DNA of 17,815 bases from Hyphochytrium catenoides (GCA_900088475.1 FLMG01002071.1:1-17815), one strand, 5' to 3'; counted from the first letter of the stretch, positions 6,966 to 17,774 are shown. The notes: generated by a model not told the origin, from the sequence alone. Made by a program: numbers and translations.

Positions 6966-9349
6966 TTAACTTAGCACCATCCCGACGAAGATTATCGCTG
7001 TACCAGTCAGTAGGCAACTCCATGAGCTCTGTACTGACTGTCCGCCCGATTTTCCCACATCCTCGCCCTTTTGAGGGCCACTGGCCCCTGGGTTGATCAG
7101 GATAGACGTGAAAGACTTTCCAGGTATTTCGAAGGCGAAGGAAACACCAGCCTTTGCAGCGCCTTCTATCGTCACATCTTTTGTCTCCTCTGCTCGGTTT
7201 AACATAATGACAGCTGTATAGCCTTTGGGCGTCGTGAAGGCTACAACTTGTACCATATCAGAGTTCTTGCCCTCAAGCACGCTTGAGCCTAACCGGACTG
7301 TCGACTGAATTTTGACGCTATCTGGAGCGACAAAGCGGCTGAAGTGTCCCAGTGCATAGTACATCGGCTGCTTGTAAAACTCCTCCTTTCCATCCACATC
7401 GGCGATGATGGGAGAGTCTACTACGTTTTTCGCCCAGTTCGGACCGCCCTGAAAGTCACGCAGACAGTAAGAGAATGTACAATGAGAGGCAGCGGACCTC
7501 AGCGACTACCCAGACACGGGACTCTTTAGACAGAGATGGAAGAAGGGAATGGATGGTCCAAGGAAAGCTTGCATTCAAATGGCCACGATGCCGCACCTTC
7601 AAATCCAGCACGATGTTCCAGTCTACCCATCCAACCCCGCTGTTCATCACTGTGCCCATGATGTCCCTAAGGTATTTTTCACCGCGTTCCCACGACCCTA
7701 AGCGGACACCGCGCTCGGTAGGGAAGGGAAGATAGCCCTCACACTGCTCCGTTGCAATGATATACTGTCTTGGATACTGTCATTTTAGGGCAGCAGAGAA
7801 GGCAGAAGAATAGCGGACGTGCAGATTTGGTCAATTAACAGGTAAAGGAGACAGTGCACCAGAAGCAAAGAGAGCGACTGCCAAGGAGCAAAGCTCTACA
7901 GAATGGCAAGCTTGGTTGGACACCCTGGAGAAGGGCCGAAAACTACGTCAAGGATCAACAAAATGATGCATAGCGGCACCTTAGCTTTGGTCTGATTGAG
8001 GTTAGAGAAGTAAGGCCCAACTATGAGCCCCACACTGCTGTACCAATGGACTCCAATTCCTGCCACGTACTTCTCCGCCTCGGGATCGCTGAGAACCACG
8101 TCCGCCCACTCCGGGAGTAGGTCGCGCTGATCATCAAGCATGATAATCTCCACCTAAATCCGTAGACATGAGAACAAAGGTGCCAACTAGAACAGGCAAG
8201 TAGAGCGGTAGAGACAAAGTACATATACACAGCGCCAAAGACCAATGGGCTAGAAAGAGCGAGACACCGGCCAAGAGGAACACTTTAGAGGGACTCGAAA
8301 GCGATGATCGAGCATGAAAACTGAAGGGCCTATAATACTGAGGAGCTATAAGAAGCAAATCACTATGCTGTAGGGTAAGTCATTACCTTTGGATGGTCCT
8401 TTTCAAGCTGTGGCCCAAGTGAGTTCTTGATAAAGTCTCGATGCTCATTCGCCGTCATCCTTAAGCTCTCCCAGCCCTGACCAACCGAGAGATTCTGCTT
8501 GTGCGGTTCATTTTGGGCAGTGACAGCCCAAAAGGTGATGTTCTCCTCTGCATAGGCAGAGAGGAACTTACTATAGTACAGTCCTAGGGCTTTCACATAG
8601 GGAGAGTCTGCATAGTTGCCCTTCAACTGACAATCAACAACAGTTCCACCCTTGCACATCCACGACGGTGGTGCCCACATCGAAGCGAACAGCTTCATCT
8701 TCCCATACTGGCGCTCTATTGATTGAATCAGGGGTACTTTATCCACCTTATCCATGGCTATTGAGAAATTTTTGAGCTCAAAGTCGTCTGCCGGAGAATC
8801 CTGATAGCTGTAGTTACCACGGGAGAAGTCATTGCTGGCGATAGGTACTCTGATGATGGAGTAGCGCAGCCCCCTCGGGGAAAAGTAGGCGTCCAAGACC
8901 GTTTGCCTCGTTTCAGGCTTCAAGAGCTTGAGGTTCTCGATTGCAGAGTCCGTTAGTGCTCCCCCAAACCCTTTCATAGTCTGCTGCTTGCCTGTAGTGT
9001 CCAGTGTAATCACTACTGACCTTCCGGATGGTGATGGGTTTGGAGCTGCTGATGCCCCGCTCATCCTGTGATAGATAATCATCTTCATTCGGTCTCCTCC
9101 GCGAGACGAGGTGGTTACGTATGCCAAGTCAGGATCCAGATTAGACCATCCATCAATGTCATAGGTGTCGCAATAGGTGCTATTGCAAACGCATACCATG
9201 CCATCATCCGTCGCCCGTGGGACGCAAGGTGCCTTAGCAGACGATTCACTTTGGGTACTCAGTACGCGAATGGGGAAGAACCAGCTGCTCAAGGCCAGAA
9301 CTGCTGCAGAGGCAACCAGCCCTGTCCGCTTGATACGCGACGTGACCAT
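6966..9349 (-). CDS. GBA: Glucosylceramidase (GH30, acid beta-glucosidase family)
   Basis: Hydrolyses glucosylceramide to glucose and ceramide in the lysosome/vacuole or outside the cell. Exons: 9349-8387, 8153-7980, 7776-7597, 7448-6966, all phase 0; introns 233, 203 and 148 bases. Product 599 residues. The start Met is followed by SRIKR and a hydrophobic stretch (about 9-30), a signal peptide or anchor. The Cys-rich lead CVCNSTYCDTYD (53-64) matches the human N-terminus. Acid/base Glu281 lies in TAQNEP and nucleophile Glu389 in IIATEQC, 108 residues apart (105 in human). Other family landmarks are KGFGGALTDSA, HPKVEIIMLDDQR across junction 1, and VGWVDWN ending DLK then GGPNW across junction 3. 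The last 20 residues are hydrophobic after a Gly/Ser-rich linker, unlike the human enzyme, suggesting a GPI signal or membrane anchor. In-frame TTG codons lie upstream, but ATG 9349 is the natural start. Confidence 0.93.
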
Positions 9350-10102
9350 TGCGCCAATAAAGGAGTCAGCTACGTACGAGTGCTTGGAGCGGCTCCACAA
9401 CGCCAGAGAGACGGGTTATCCAACTCTCCCTAAGGGCCCGCCAAATCTCCTTAACCTTCGCTCTTCTTTCTTGACAAATTCTCCATCGTGCCACCCGTCA
9501 TCACATGACCTAACCCGTTATAGAACTAGACTTGCTGTGCGGTCCATCTGCGCCTCCGCCGTCAATTCTTGGCTGCCCCCATGAGGAAGGAGAAGGAGGT
9601 GACAGCTCACGCTACAGGCCAGCTGCTGCTGCTGCCATCACGTTTATTCTCAGTCCTTTTGTCTTTGTTCTACCAGTCCTCAAGGACTTCAACACATCAT
9701 CAGACGGAGACCTCGGCTTCTTGGCCTGTGATGACAGGGAAGGAAGACGTGAAGATGCGCAGAACACGATGTGCGTAGTACGCGTAACTGGAATAAGGGC
9801 GTTGGGATAGCTGTTTTGGGATGGGCCTACATAGTAGTTAGTACTTGGGAAGCGACTGCTGATGGGGGTTAACGGCTCCCCGCGGGGCTGCTTCTTGAGG
9901 TCAGAGGTTATCAGAAGATGATGCCAGAGACCAGAGACTGGAGCGAGTTCTGCAGATAGAGTTCTATTGCCAATTAATCTCCGGTGTCCTATAGAGTCAA
10001 TGATTCTCTTTTGATTGATGGCTGTAGGGGTGGTGAGGCCTACCCTAGTAGTGAGGCTACATTGGCACCGGCCCCTTGTTGGGGAGTCTACCCCTTGCCT
10101 GC

Positions 10103-10131
10103 CACTGCCCCTCCTCTAACGGGAGGCAGTG
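10103..10131. repeat. Inverted repeat / hairpin
   Basis: Arms CACTGCC (10103-10109) and GGCAGTG (10125-10131) pair perfectly. An inner TCC/GGA pairing can extend the stem past a two-base bulge. It lies in intergenic DNA with no neighbouring gene end, so its meaning is unknown. Confidence 0.5.
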
Positions 10132-10859
10132 ATGATGGCGTTGGGTCATCGTGCGCTGAGCTAGGCTCTCTATGCTGGTGCCCCGAATTTGATCTCTCTT
10201 CTCTCCACGTATCCTCTTCTCCGTCATAGAAGTGATAATAAAGAGGAGTTGATAGTCAGGCATTCCGATGGCCTAGTGAGTAAGTGGACTTGTACACCAG
10301 GGAAGTCAATGGCGATCTTTCCATCCGTCCCCTGTCGTCCTCTCGACCCTTGCCCTCATCCACGGTATCATGGGGTGCATCCGACGCGAACTTTAGTTAG
10401 CCTTTAGCCAACAACGCCAACGAAAGATGCCATGATGATGATGGAGACAAAGCCAGACTTCCAAAGCGACTGGCGAGAAAAAAAAAACTCAATTTGAACT
10501 CCACAGTGTCCGAACCCGCGATCGAACCTGCGACGAGACAACCAACAACAGCAGCAAAGCCAGCACCAAAACCAAAACAGCAGCAGCAAAAGCAAAACTT
10601 CTCGCTCTCAGGAAACCAAACCTACTATATGATTTGCAAAGCCAAACCCAAGCCGTGGTAGGGTAAGCCATGTTTTACGACGAAGAGGAAAGCCAATTGC
10701 TCAAAAGCAAAGGTAGGGCTCATCATAGCGCAGAGCTATCAGGTGAATCGCACACCAACGGAACGAACTCCCAAACACAAGTCAGTGACTAAGGACCCTG
10801 ATATAACGGCTCATGCGGAGGACGTTCTTCATAATAGCTAGCTGCGGCCGTACAACCAT

Positions 10860-10879
10860 TGTCCTCCTTTTGGAGGACA
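10860..10879. repeat. Perfect inverted repeat with TTTT loop
   Basis: TGTCCTCC (10860-10867), TTTT loop, GGAGGACA (10872-10879): an eight-base-pair stem without mismatches. A further GGAGGAC copy lies at about 10817-10823. No associated gene is seen. Confidence 0.6.
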
Positions 10880-11619
10880 GTCGGACTTGAGGTCTGCGAT
10901 TTCACCTTGTAGCTCTGCGATATGAGCCTTACAATATCGGCGTTTGAGAGATTGCTTTCCCTGTTCTAGTTGTACTAACGATGTCTACCAAGGTTGGCTT
11001 TGGAGATCGTGCGGTAGGTCTATTGGGGTCGTTAAGAGCAAGGAGCTATGGTTTAGCTGCTGTTCTTGATTTGAGTGTCGTCGCGGGTTTTATCGCAGTC
11101 TTTTGCTAAGGCGCCGAGATGGCCCCAAGCTGAGTAGAAGTACAGATATCGCTGAGCGCTTCATACTAGTTGTGATTACCATTTTTGCATAAGTCCAACA
11201 CATGCACATTAGCACATGCGGTTAGTTAAGCTTTCTTCGCGGTCTAGTAACAGCTAAGGGCCACTAAATATAAGCTCCAGGGAAGAGGGCAAACTGAGCC
11301 TTGACTTTGTTGAAAACTGGGAGAAAGAAGCTCCGCGCCCCTTAAAGAATATGAGACAGAATATCAATACGAGGTTGTAGCAAGAACGCGCTGATGTTAG
11401 CTTGATAGAATATATCAGTTTGGAAGGTAGCTTGATTAGTTTCATTCTTTCCTCCGTGATGAGTATGGCAGGATGGTGGCAGGGCAGCTGGATCGCGATG
11501 ATCTCTCGCCACCGCTAAAATGTTTTCTATGACTTGAGACATCTCACACTCCGCACCTCCCTAAGATAAATACTGGGGTTCAAGACTGTGTAAAAGCAAA
11601 AAAGAGACTACAATGGGTC

Positions 11620-12331
11620 TCAAGCCACGGACTCAGAGCTCTGCTTCAAGTTTTTCCCCTGCTTCTGCTGCCAATCCTTAACAGCCGCCTTGATGGCATC
11701 CTCTGCCAGCATACTGCAATGAAGTTTCACAGGTGGTAGCTTCAAATGCGCAGCGATGTCGGTGTTCTTGATTTTTAGACAGTCATCGACCTTCCTTCCC
11801 TTCAGCCACTCTGTGGCAACAGAGCTGCACATCACAAGTTAAATATCTATTATCGCCCACACCACCGCCTTCACGTTAGCACGATTGACTTACCTAGAAG
11901 CGATGGCAGACCCACAGCCGAAAGTTTTGAATTTGGTATCAAGAATAGTCCCGTCATCGCCTACTTTGATCTATGATTTCATAAGTGTTAGACAGGCCTA
12001 AACAAGTAACCAAATCCCATACTTTCACCCTCACCTGTAGCTTCATGACATCACCGCATGCGGGGGCACCAACAAGGCCAGTCCCTACATCCTGATCATC
12101 TTTGTTCAGAGAGCCTAGAGAGTAAAGCAGTAAGACACAGCCTGCAACTTCAATATTTCCGCAACAAAAGTTCTGACTCTTACCAACATTACGAGGATTC
12201 TCGTAGTGGTCAATGATGTTCTCATGATAAGCCGCCTTTTGAAGCCTAATGACGGTAGGACGTAGAGTCTGCCCACCCAAAATGCCCGGAACCGCCCGCC
12301 GTCTCAAAATGTTAGCTGCTGAACGGATCAT
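11620..12331 (-). CDS. ISCU: Mitochondrial iron-sulfur cluster scaffold ISCU
   Basis: Scaffold on which the cysteine desulfurase complex builds [2Fe-2S] clusters in the mitochondrial matrix. Exons: 12331-12184, 12114-12035, 11970-11894, 11824-11620; introns 69, 64 and 69 bases, GT-AG, phases 1, 0 and 2. Product 169 residues. Residues 1-34 are Arg-rich without acidic residues (MIRSAANILRRR), a typical mitochondrial leader; the conserved part begins AYHENIIDHYENPRNVG. The three cluster cysteines are Cys69 (GAPACGD), Cys95 (FGCGSAIASSS) and Cys138 (KLHCSMLAED), with Asp71 beside the first. LPPVK (131-135) is the motif bound by the Hsp70 chaperone. Met140 after HCS is the eukaryotic residue; bacteria carry Ile there, which in yeast bypasses frataxin, so a frataxin-dependent system is expected. 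No residue appears to be missing. A continuous frame running through the first two introns is an artefact. Confidence 0.95.
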
Positions 12332-14270
12332 TTTCTCCCGACGTTGACCGAGTCCACAATTCACGTAGCGTTTATGGTCTTTAGATCTCTGCTTCAATCG
12401 CAAGATTATACTTCGCTTAGCTCTTCGCTTTGAATGTCGTCTCTCTTTCAGATCTCTGAAGCGTCTCAAACTTGCAGAACTTCGTCTTCACCAAGCCACA
12501 GTGCCGCTTAAGTTCTTGAGGCCGGCGGGAAGCGAAGGGAACTGAAGGCCCGCAGAAGGCTGGAGAACAGCATCGATTGAGAGAGACTGAGAGACTATCA
12601 GGCACGCGCCTGCAATGCTTGATCTCCGTAGTCTGTCCCTTGCGCAGTAGTAATACATTGCCGCTCCAGAGGACAATATGGATTATAGGTTGATGGATAT
12701 AATAATGGTGGTCGAAGCTAAGGTTGCCAAGAAAAGAAATAATGTTCAGCTGCAACTTTTGTTGCTTCTGATACTACTTGTACACGTGAAGATGGTTCGT
12801 GTGAACCTTTCAAAGAAATGAAGCCTTGAAGCTTTCCCTCACAGGTTCTGATATGTCCCTTTTCTTGTGTTTATGGGGTGAAAGTCAACCAAAAAGCTTT
12901 CCTTGGCTTCTTGGTGCGTTCCTTTCGTGAATCAGCTGCTAGAATCGGTCAGTGATAAGCAAGGCACAGCGTTGTGAAATTAGGTTTCGGTCATGAATGC
13001 ATGGAACATATTTATTTTAGAAAGTACACTCCTCGCTTGTCTTTCTGTAAGGCTTCCTAGCACTTACTTGAGTGGAGGAAGCTCCAAATCTGTCAAAACT
13101 CTGTTTTCAAATAATCTGCGAATCTCTGTCAAAAGAGATCTGTGTCAAAGGTGTGTCTTCTCGGCAAAGGCAGTCTCTAATCATCGACAGCAACGCCCCT
13201 TTCACGGACATCTCCGTCAGGAGGTTATGAAGCCCTTGTCTCGTTCCTATCATACACCCGCCGCGCACATTCCGGCTCTCGGTAGCTCCTTTGATTGACG
13301 TAGGCTGGATAGAACTGCTTCACTCTCGTGTTTAAGTGCTCGAGAAGCGTGCCTAGCTAACAAGACCTAGGATGACAGTTTCGATTAAAGGAAAGGGTTA
13401 AAGACTGACGTTTCGAACAACCGCGAAGCACTCTGACGTTCAAGCGCAATAGTCGTCGCTTCAGCGGAGATATCGAGGAAGATTATCAACTTTCAAATTG
13501 GGGGTTTTGCACCATCAAGCGAGCTAAACACGTGCGCATACACCATCCGGTGACAGCTCCGGTGACTCTTGCCTGGAAGGCAAGCCTTCCCCTCGACGGC
13601 GCTAACCGCTCAATCACAGTGTTAGCAGCCTGCACTCATGTTTTTGGTGCATCACGCTAGGGTTCAAGACTAAGGCACTCATCTCTAGTCGACATGACTT
13701 ATAAAATTGCATAACTCTGAGTGAGACTTGTCCAAAGAAGACTTTCAAAGTATCGTCTTCTTGGGCATTTCAGCTCTAGTGAATAGCAGGTCCTGCATGG
13801 CGGTACATAGTGGAAGCTATATTCTGATTGCACGATGGTGCATAGAGCAGTCTATCTGTGTGGATGACGGTATAGTTTTAAGCGCTTCAGAGCCCGACTC
13901 TTTGAGAAGTGTGATCAAAGTCTGTTGTGCTGGATTGCCAGATGTGGCTAAGGCTGACATGGATTCGCTTGATCAGTTCATTTTTCCCTGGGAATCCAAT
14001 CACGATATGGCACATGTTGTCTATGGCTGCATCTTTCTTAAAGCTCCGGACTGGCAGGAGTAAGAACGTTATAGAGCTCTGGAGGGCTAACCTATCTCTG
14101 ATGTACTTGGATGTGTTGGCTGGCCAGATAGCCAGTCGCTTACTCGTTCTCACTATAAAAGCGCTCCGCTCTCCTTAAACCGCTGGCTGAGCTGTCCTCT
14201 CAAAAGACTAAGCATAGATACCGGGCGACCACCTCGCGCTTGGTCAGCCGCAATCTTTACTGAAAACCAT
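12332..14270. other. Intergenic region between ISCU and glycine-cleavage T genes
   Basis: About 1.9 kb. The part next to 12331 should hold the ISCU promoter. A plus-strand ATG frame (12993-13298, 101 codons), a plus-strand frame opening without ATG (13728-14063) and a minus-strand frame (14153-13887) match nothing I recognise and show no supporting splice or composition signals. A minus-strand open stretch around 13350-13230 is likewise unidentified. A region of nested inverted repeats lies at 13546-13617 and is listed separately. AATAAA on the minus strand near 13010-13015 has no gene to serve. Confidence 0.45.
13546..13617. repeat. Structured element with nested inverted and direct repeats
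   Basis: TCCGGTGAC is repeated directly at 13546-13554 and 13558-13566. Two mutually exclusive hairpins follow: CTTGCC/GGCAAG (13568-13573 with 13579-13584, five-base loop) and GGAAGGC/GCCTTCC (13575-13581 with 13584-13590, two-base centre). As minus-strand RNA, GUGAUU at 13617-13612 can pair with AGUCAC at 13567-13562, enclosing these and a GCGGUUAGCGC mini-hairpin. It is too short and lacks a T-arm for a tRNA. It may be a regulatory RNA, a relic of a repeat, or chance. Confidence 0.3.
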
Positions 14271-15977
14271 CTACTTCTTGCCTTGGTAGTATCGTGTTTC
14301 TACAAAGGGCATCTTGACCACAGTGCATGGGTTTAGCTTTCCTCGGACACTGACTGCCAGCTCTGTGCCACTCTTCAGATGTCCCTTGGCCACGTAGCCC
14401 ATGCTTATCGGACGCTTCAGACAGGGGCTCATGGTACCACTGGTCACAACCCCAACCTTCTTAGCTCCGTCTGCAGTGAAGATTTCGGCCTGCAGAGTCG
14501 AGGAGTTAGACGATGTGCACAACCCGCAGCAAAGAGAGGATTTTGCCTGCATACCCCTTCTCTAGCAGGCGCTCCATTGACAGCCAAGCCTACTCTTTTT
14601 CTCTCAAACGTTTTGTTTGTTAGTTGGTCCATGATAATGCTGTGGCCCGGGAAGCCTCCCTCTTCCCTTCGTCTTTTCCCAATAGTCCAAGCTAGACCGG
14701 CCTAGGTATGGGGGCAAAAGGTTATGAGAGAAATTCCGGCCATGCAGGGAAGACAATGTAGTTTTTCAACCTCTATGGGCGTAGTCTCCGAAGTGATGTC
14801 GTGGCCATGGAGACAAAGGCCGGCCTCTAGGCGTAGGCTATCTCTCGCTCCAAGCCCTGCTTCCAGCACTGTGGTGCAACATTAGAGTCAACCTTACTGA
14901 CTGAAAGGTGTGTGAGATGTAAGAGTAAGGACAGCAATACTACCTTCTTCTTCTTGCAGAATTCTTTTGACTAGCGGGATAGGGTTGCCAGAGTCAATTG
15001 AGATCTCAAAGCCGTCTTCCTCTGTGTACCCGCAGCGTGTCACTATGCAGTCCACACCCCCAACCTTTGTGTAGGTGCCAGTCATAAAGGGCATCTCTTC
15101 CAGGTCAATCTCTACGAACCGAGAGAGAACACTAGCCGCTCCTGGACCCTGCAGCGCAATCAGCGCCCTTTCGCCAAGATATTGGAGTTCCACATCGCCA
15201 TCATACTCTGACAGCGCTCTTGAGAAGGTGAGAGATCACGGATTAGCATCATGGAACGTTCTATTTAGGTCTGGGACGCTAGGCTTTTAGCCCAGACTTA
15301 CCTAAACATCAACTCCAGATCATCGGCCTTGTTGCCAGCGTTCACGACCATGTAGATATGGTCATCGGCGTTGGTTATCACGGTGTCATCAAGAATGCCT
15401 CCTTTCTCATTCGTTATGAGGCTGAGTCTTGCCTCTCCAGGCTTCAGCCCTGCAATGTCCCCAACTACAAGCTTCTCAAGAAAATGGACTCGATCGCTGC
15501 CTTTGATGCTGGCGCAAAAAAGTACCACCTTAGTGGTTGCTTCGGTTTGGAGGAACAAGCGGGTGCTGCTTCCGACTTACACTATCTGTCCCATGTGAGA
15601 GACGTCAAATAAAGAAGCCTTTCCTGCCTCTCTGGTGTGCAAATGCGACTTGACTATGCCGTCCTTGTACTGCACAGGCATCTCATAGCCGGCGAAGGGA
15701 ACCATCTAGACAAATCGAGCGTTATGAGGTGATTCAGGTTTTGAGTTTGTTTGGAAAAAATAGCACCTTGCCTCCAAGCTCAACGTGAAGGTCATAGAGC
15801 GGAGTCCGCCGAATTGATTCCTTGAAAACATAAACTGGTTAGCGAATGCAGGACTTTAGGTGAATAACATGGTATAGTTCGCACTTGAGAGGCAGTTGCA
15901 AGGGTTCGCAGGCTAATTCCGTTGGATGACGGGTGGCCTAGGCGCCTAATGCCAGCCGCTAGCAGTGTTGAAACCAT
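14271..15977 (-). CDS. gcvT: Aminomethyltransferase, glycine cleavage system T protein, mitochondrial
   Basis: Transfers the methylene group from aminomethyl-lipoyl H protein to tetrahydrofolate, releasing ammonia and giving 5,10-methylene-THF, in the mitochondrial matrix. Eight exons: 15977-15885, 15820-15767, 15705-15581, 15508-15302, 15218-14944, 14868-14771, 14701-14555, 14489-14271; introns 61-83 bases, GT-AG, phases all consistent. Product 405 residues (human about 403). Residues 1-31 are a basic, Ser/Leu-rich leader ([15 protein letters not shown]). Landmarks in order: [33 protein letters not shown] (82-89), [20 protein letters not shown] (124-132, the folate-site Asp pair), [81 protein letters not shown], and [13 protein letters not shown] near the end. 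The protein looks intact. The other glycine-cleavage proteins are not in this window. Confidence 0.95.
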
Positions 15978-17240
15978 CGTGCTTTTCTCTTAAATAGATT
16001 TCCTTTGAAGAGGTTCACGTGGACTGCAATGGATCGGTGAGCGGTCGAGATTATCTCCACAAGCAGGGTAGCTCCTTATACTGTGGGGAGGCTGCGAGCG
16101 GTCAGAAAGTCCTGGAACTCGTCTAAAAGGCTGTGCTATCGTGGAAAGAAGAGTACAAAGAGGAGCTGTTGCGGCGCCGAGAGGCCGTAGCTGTGGAGTT
16201 TCAGGTCTGGCACAGTCTTTGGTTGTCTGGTCTGCCCTTCAGCTCAGGGGTTGGACTGCAGTCTCTAGTACCTTGTCTCCTTCATATCTTCTTCAACGGG
16301 TAAATTCACACTGCAGTTTAGACTGCTACTATCGCAATTTCCACTGTATATCCTATGTCAATTATATTTGCCCACCATAGATGCAGAGTACAAGTAAAAT
16401 GTTCAACAAATTCGCTTGTTTTTTGACAAAGGGGCTTCCTGACAAGAGAAACTCATCCTTCATAGCATGATCATCCATCATCATCATCACGATCACGATC
16501 ACGGTGGTGGTGGTGTTGCAGCTTCTTGGTACTTCTTCGGCTGCTGCAGCTATCTCTCCTACAGCGCAGAAACCAAGGAGAAGAGTTCAAGACACATATC
16601 AGCTACGACATTGAGGAGGTGACACGCCATTGTTCTTCTGTTCTGCTCAACGCCGTCGTCAATCCAAACAACAATAATAGTCGAGTAGTAGGCTACTAGT
16701 GCGTGTTTATCATCAACCACCTGTACTGGCGGAGTCCATCGTCCATAACATTGTACTGCTACTATCTCCAGCTGAAAAGCATAATAAACAAACATAGTAA
16801 AACTCTGCTGTCACCTATAATAGTAACCAGTTCCATAAGCAGCAGCATCCTCCTCCTTCTTGCTCTTCTTCTTCATCATTCAGACAGCCATACCTGTAAC
16901 ATTATCTTCCCTCGCTCTTCTTGTGAACAAGATGTTAATTGTGCTCTCTTCTGGCCCTTCTGCTCTTCCTTATTGTCCTGGTGGATTCTTGGTAGCGCTA
17001 ATGCTGCTCTCCTCCTCCATCACCATCATTATTTACTACCATCATCATCAACATCATCACAATGAGCGGCAATACTATACTGTATCTATCGGCCCTTTAA
17101 AAGGGGTTACCGCGACGAAGCTTAACAGAAGAGGGGGTTTAACAGGTTTGGTGGTTTGTAAGGTGGCCCTTATAGAGGTCAGGCCATAGTTCCCCGGATA
17201 GAGAAGCAAAGATCTCTCTCAAACTTTCTGATTCTTGGTT
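15978..17240. other. Low-complexity intergenic region
   Basis: The end next to 15977 should hold the T-protein promoter. From about 16460 the plus strand is rich in ATC/CAT and TCC/CTT triplets (for example 16470-16515 and 17015-17063), and open frames through it translate to His, Ser and Leu runs. A short ATG frame at 16467-16622 with a His-rich start is discussed under findings. No gene is supported. Confidence 0.5.
16470..16516. repeat. Trinucleotide-rich tract (CAT, GATCAC, GGT)
   Basis: Consecutive short runs of CAT, then GATCAC, then GGT triplets. A related CAT-rich stretch recurs at about 17015-17063. These are simple-sequence tracts typical of intergenic DNA. Confidence 0.7.
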
Positions 17241-17774
17241 CTAGGATACTCCTCTCTTCTGCTCATTCTGTCGGCCCTCCGTCCGTGCTCGCGTGCTGCT
17301 GCTGCTCATCATTCTTAGCTCTTCAGCGACAGCATCGATCAACCGAAGGGTCGTCAGTGATCGTGCAACGCCATCGCTAGAGCCCGAAACGCTAGGCTTG
17401 TTTATCAAGGAGCGTGTCAGGTAGGTAGTCGTAGCTCTGTCTACCTGTTTGCCAGGGAGTGGATAGGGGTGATTGTGCGCCTTTTCTCTTCGTAGGCGGG
17501 CCGCTTCTTTTACCTCCTTGAAAGTCCGTTCTGGCACCATCGCTTCTATTTTTGGATACCTCTTTGCGCTCTCTCTGTCCCATCCCTTGACCATATTGGT
17601 TAACCAGCCTACCACGTCTATGTCTAATGATTCGATATCGACCTGAAGCTTGACTGCGGAGTAGGTATTGAAGAGCGCTTGAGGGAAACAGGCCACGCTC
17701 ATAACAGAACAAGCGATGTTGCCTGGCTTTGACATCTTGCCGGCGTCCTTGGACCCAAGCTTGCGCATGTTCAT
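17241..17774 (-). CDS. Hypothetical protein, unrecognised (possibly one exon of a longer gene)
   Basis: An ATG-initiated frame of 177 codons, close to the right edge. I do not recognise the family. Residues about 40-100 look like ordinary soluble protein, with acidic, aromatic and basic residues mixed (for example VVGWLTNMVKGWDRESAKRY), then a basic stretch FKEVKEAARLRREKAH. The last 50 residues are Ser/Thr/Arg-rich and low-complexity. A good donor (CAG then GTAGAC) occurs around codon 110, so coding may end there and the rest be intron. TAG lies immediately before the ATG: it is either an in-frame stop, confirming the start, or an AG splice acceptor, making this an internal exon whose upstream part is outside the window. 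An overlapping 134-codon frame starting without ATG also crosses this stretch, which lowers confidence. Confidence 0.4.
   Translation of the reverse strand: MNMRKLGSKDAGKMSKPGNIACSVMSVACFPQALFNTYSAVKLQVDIESLDIDVVGWLTNMVKGWDRESAKRYPKIEAMVPERTFKEVKEAARLRREKAHNHPYPLPGKQVDRATTTYLTRSLINKPSVSGSSDGVARSLTTLRLIDAVAEELRMMSSSSTRARTEGRQNEQKRGVS

Larger units (their letters stand above)
9350..11619. other. Long intergenic region; no gene supported
   Basis: About 2.3 kb between the ISCU and glucosylceramidase genes. Open frames here are below 95 codons, mostly lack ATG, and look like nothing I know. Seen by eye: a hairpin at 10103-10131 (arms CACTGCC/GGCAGTG), imperfect direct repeats GTGAGGC(C)TAC near 10034-10064, an A/C/G-rich CAGCAG-type low-complexity stretch at about 10540-10600, and a perfect hairpin at 10860-10879. 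The part next to 9349 should hold the glucosylceramidase promoter. Confidence 0.5.

Noticed and set aside
10503-10535. tRNA T-arm-like sequence on the minus strand (GGTTCGATCGCGGG)
   Set aside because: No pairing T-stem, no A box or acceptor stem at the right distance; not a tRNA.
11971-12183. Single continuous frame through the ISCU gene containing a Cys-rich insert
   Set aside because: The extra residues come from two short GT-AG introns that happen to stay open; removing them gives the exact ISCU family sequence.
12993-13298. Plus-strand ATG frame of 101 codons
   Set aside because: No recognisable motif, no supporting signals; consistent with chance in non-coding DNA.
11576-13671. Twelve-base repeat GGGTTCAAGACT at 11576-11587 and 13660-13671, resembling a tRNA B box
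   Set aside because: No shared flanks and no tRNA fold; repeats of this length are expected by chance in a window this size.
13728-14153. Overlapping frames on both strands of about 90-110 codons
   Set aside because: The plus frame starts at TTG, neither product resembles a known family, and the two overlap; no basis to choose either.
16703-17189. Two overlapping plus-strand frames of 109-120 codons
   Set aside because: Products are Ser/Leu/His-rich translations of ATC and TCC triplet tracts; one begins with GTG.
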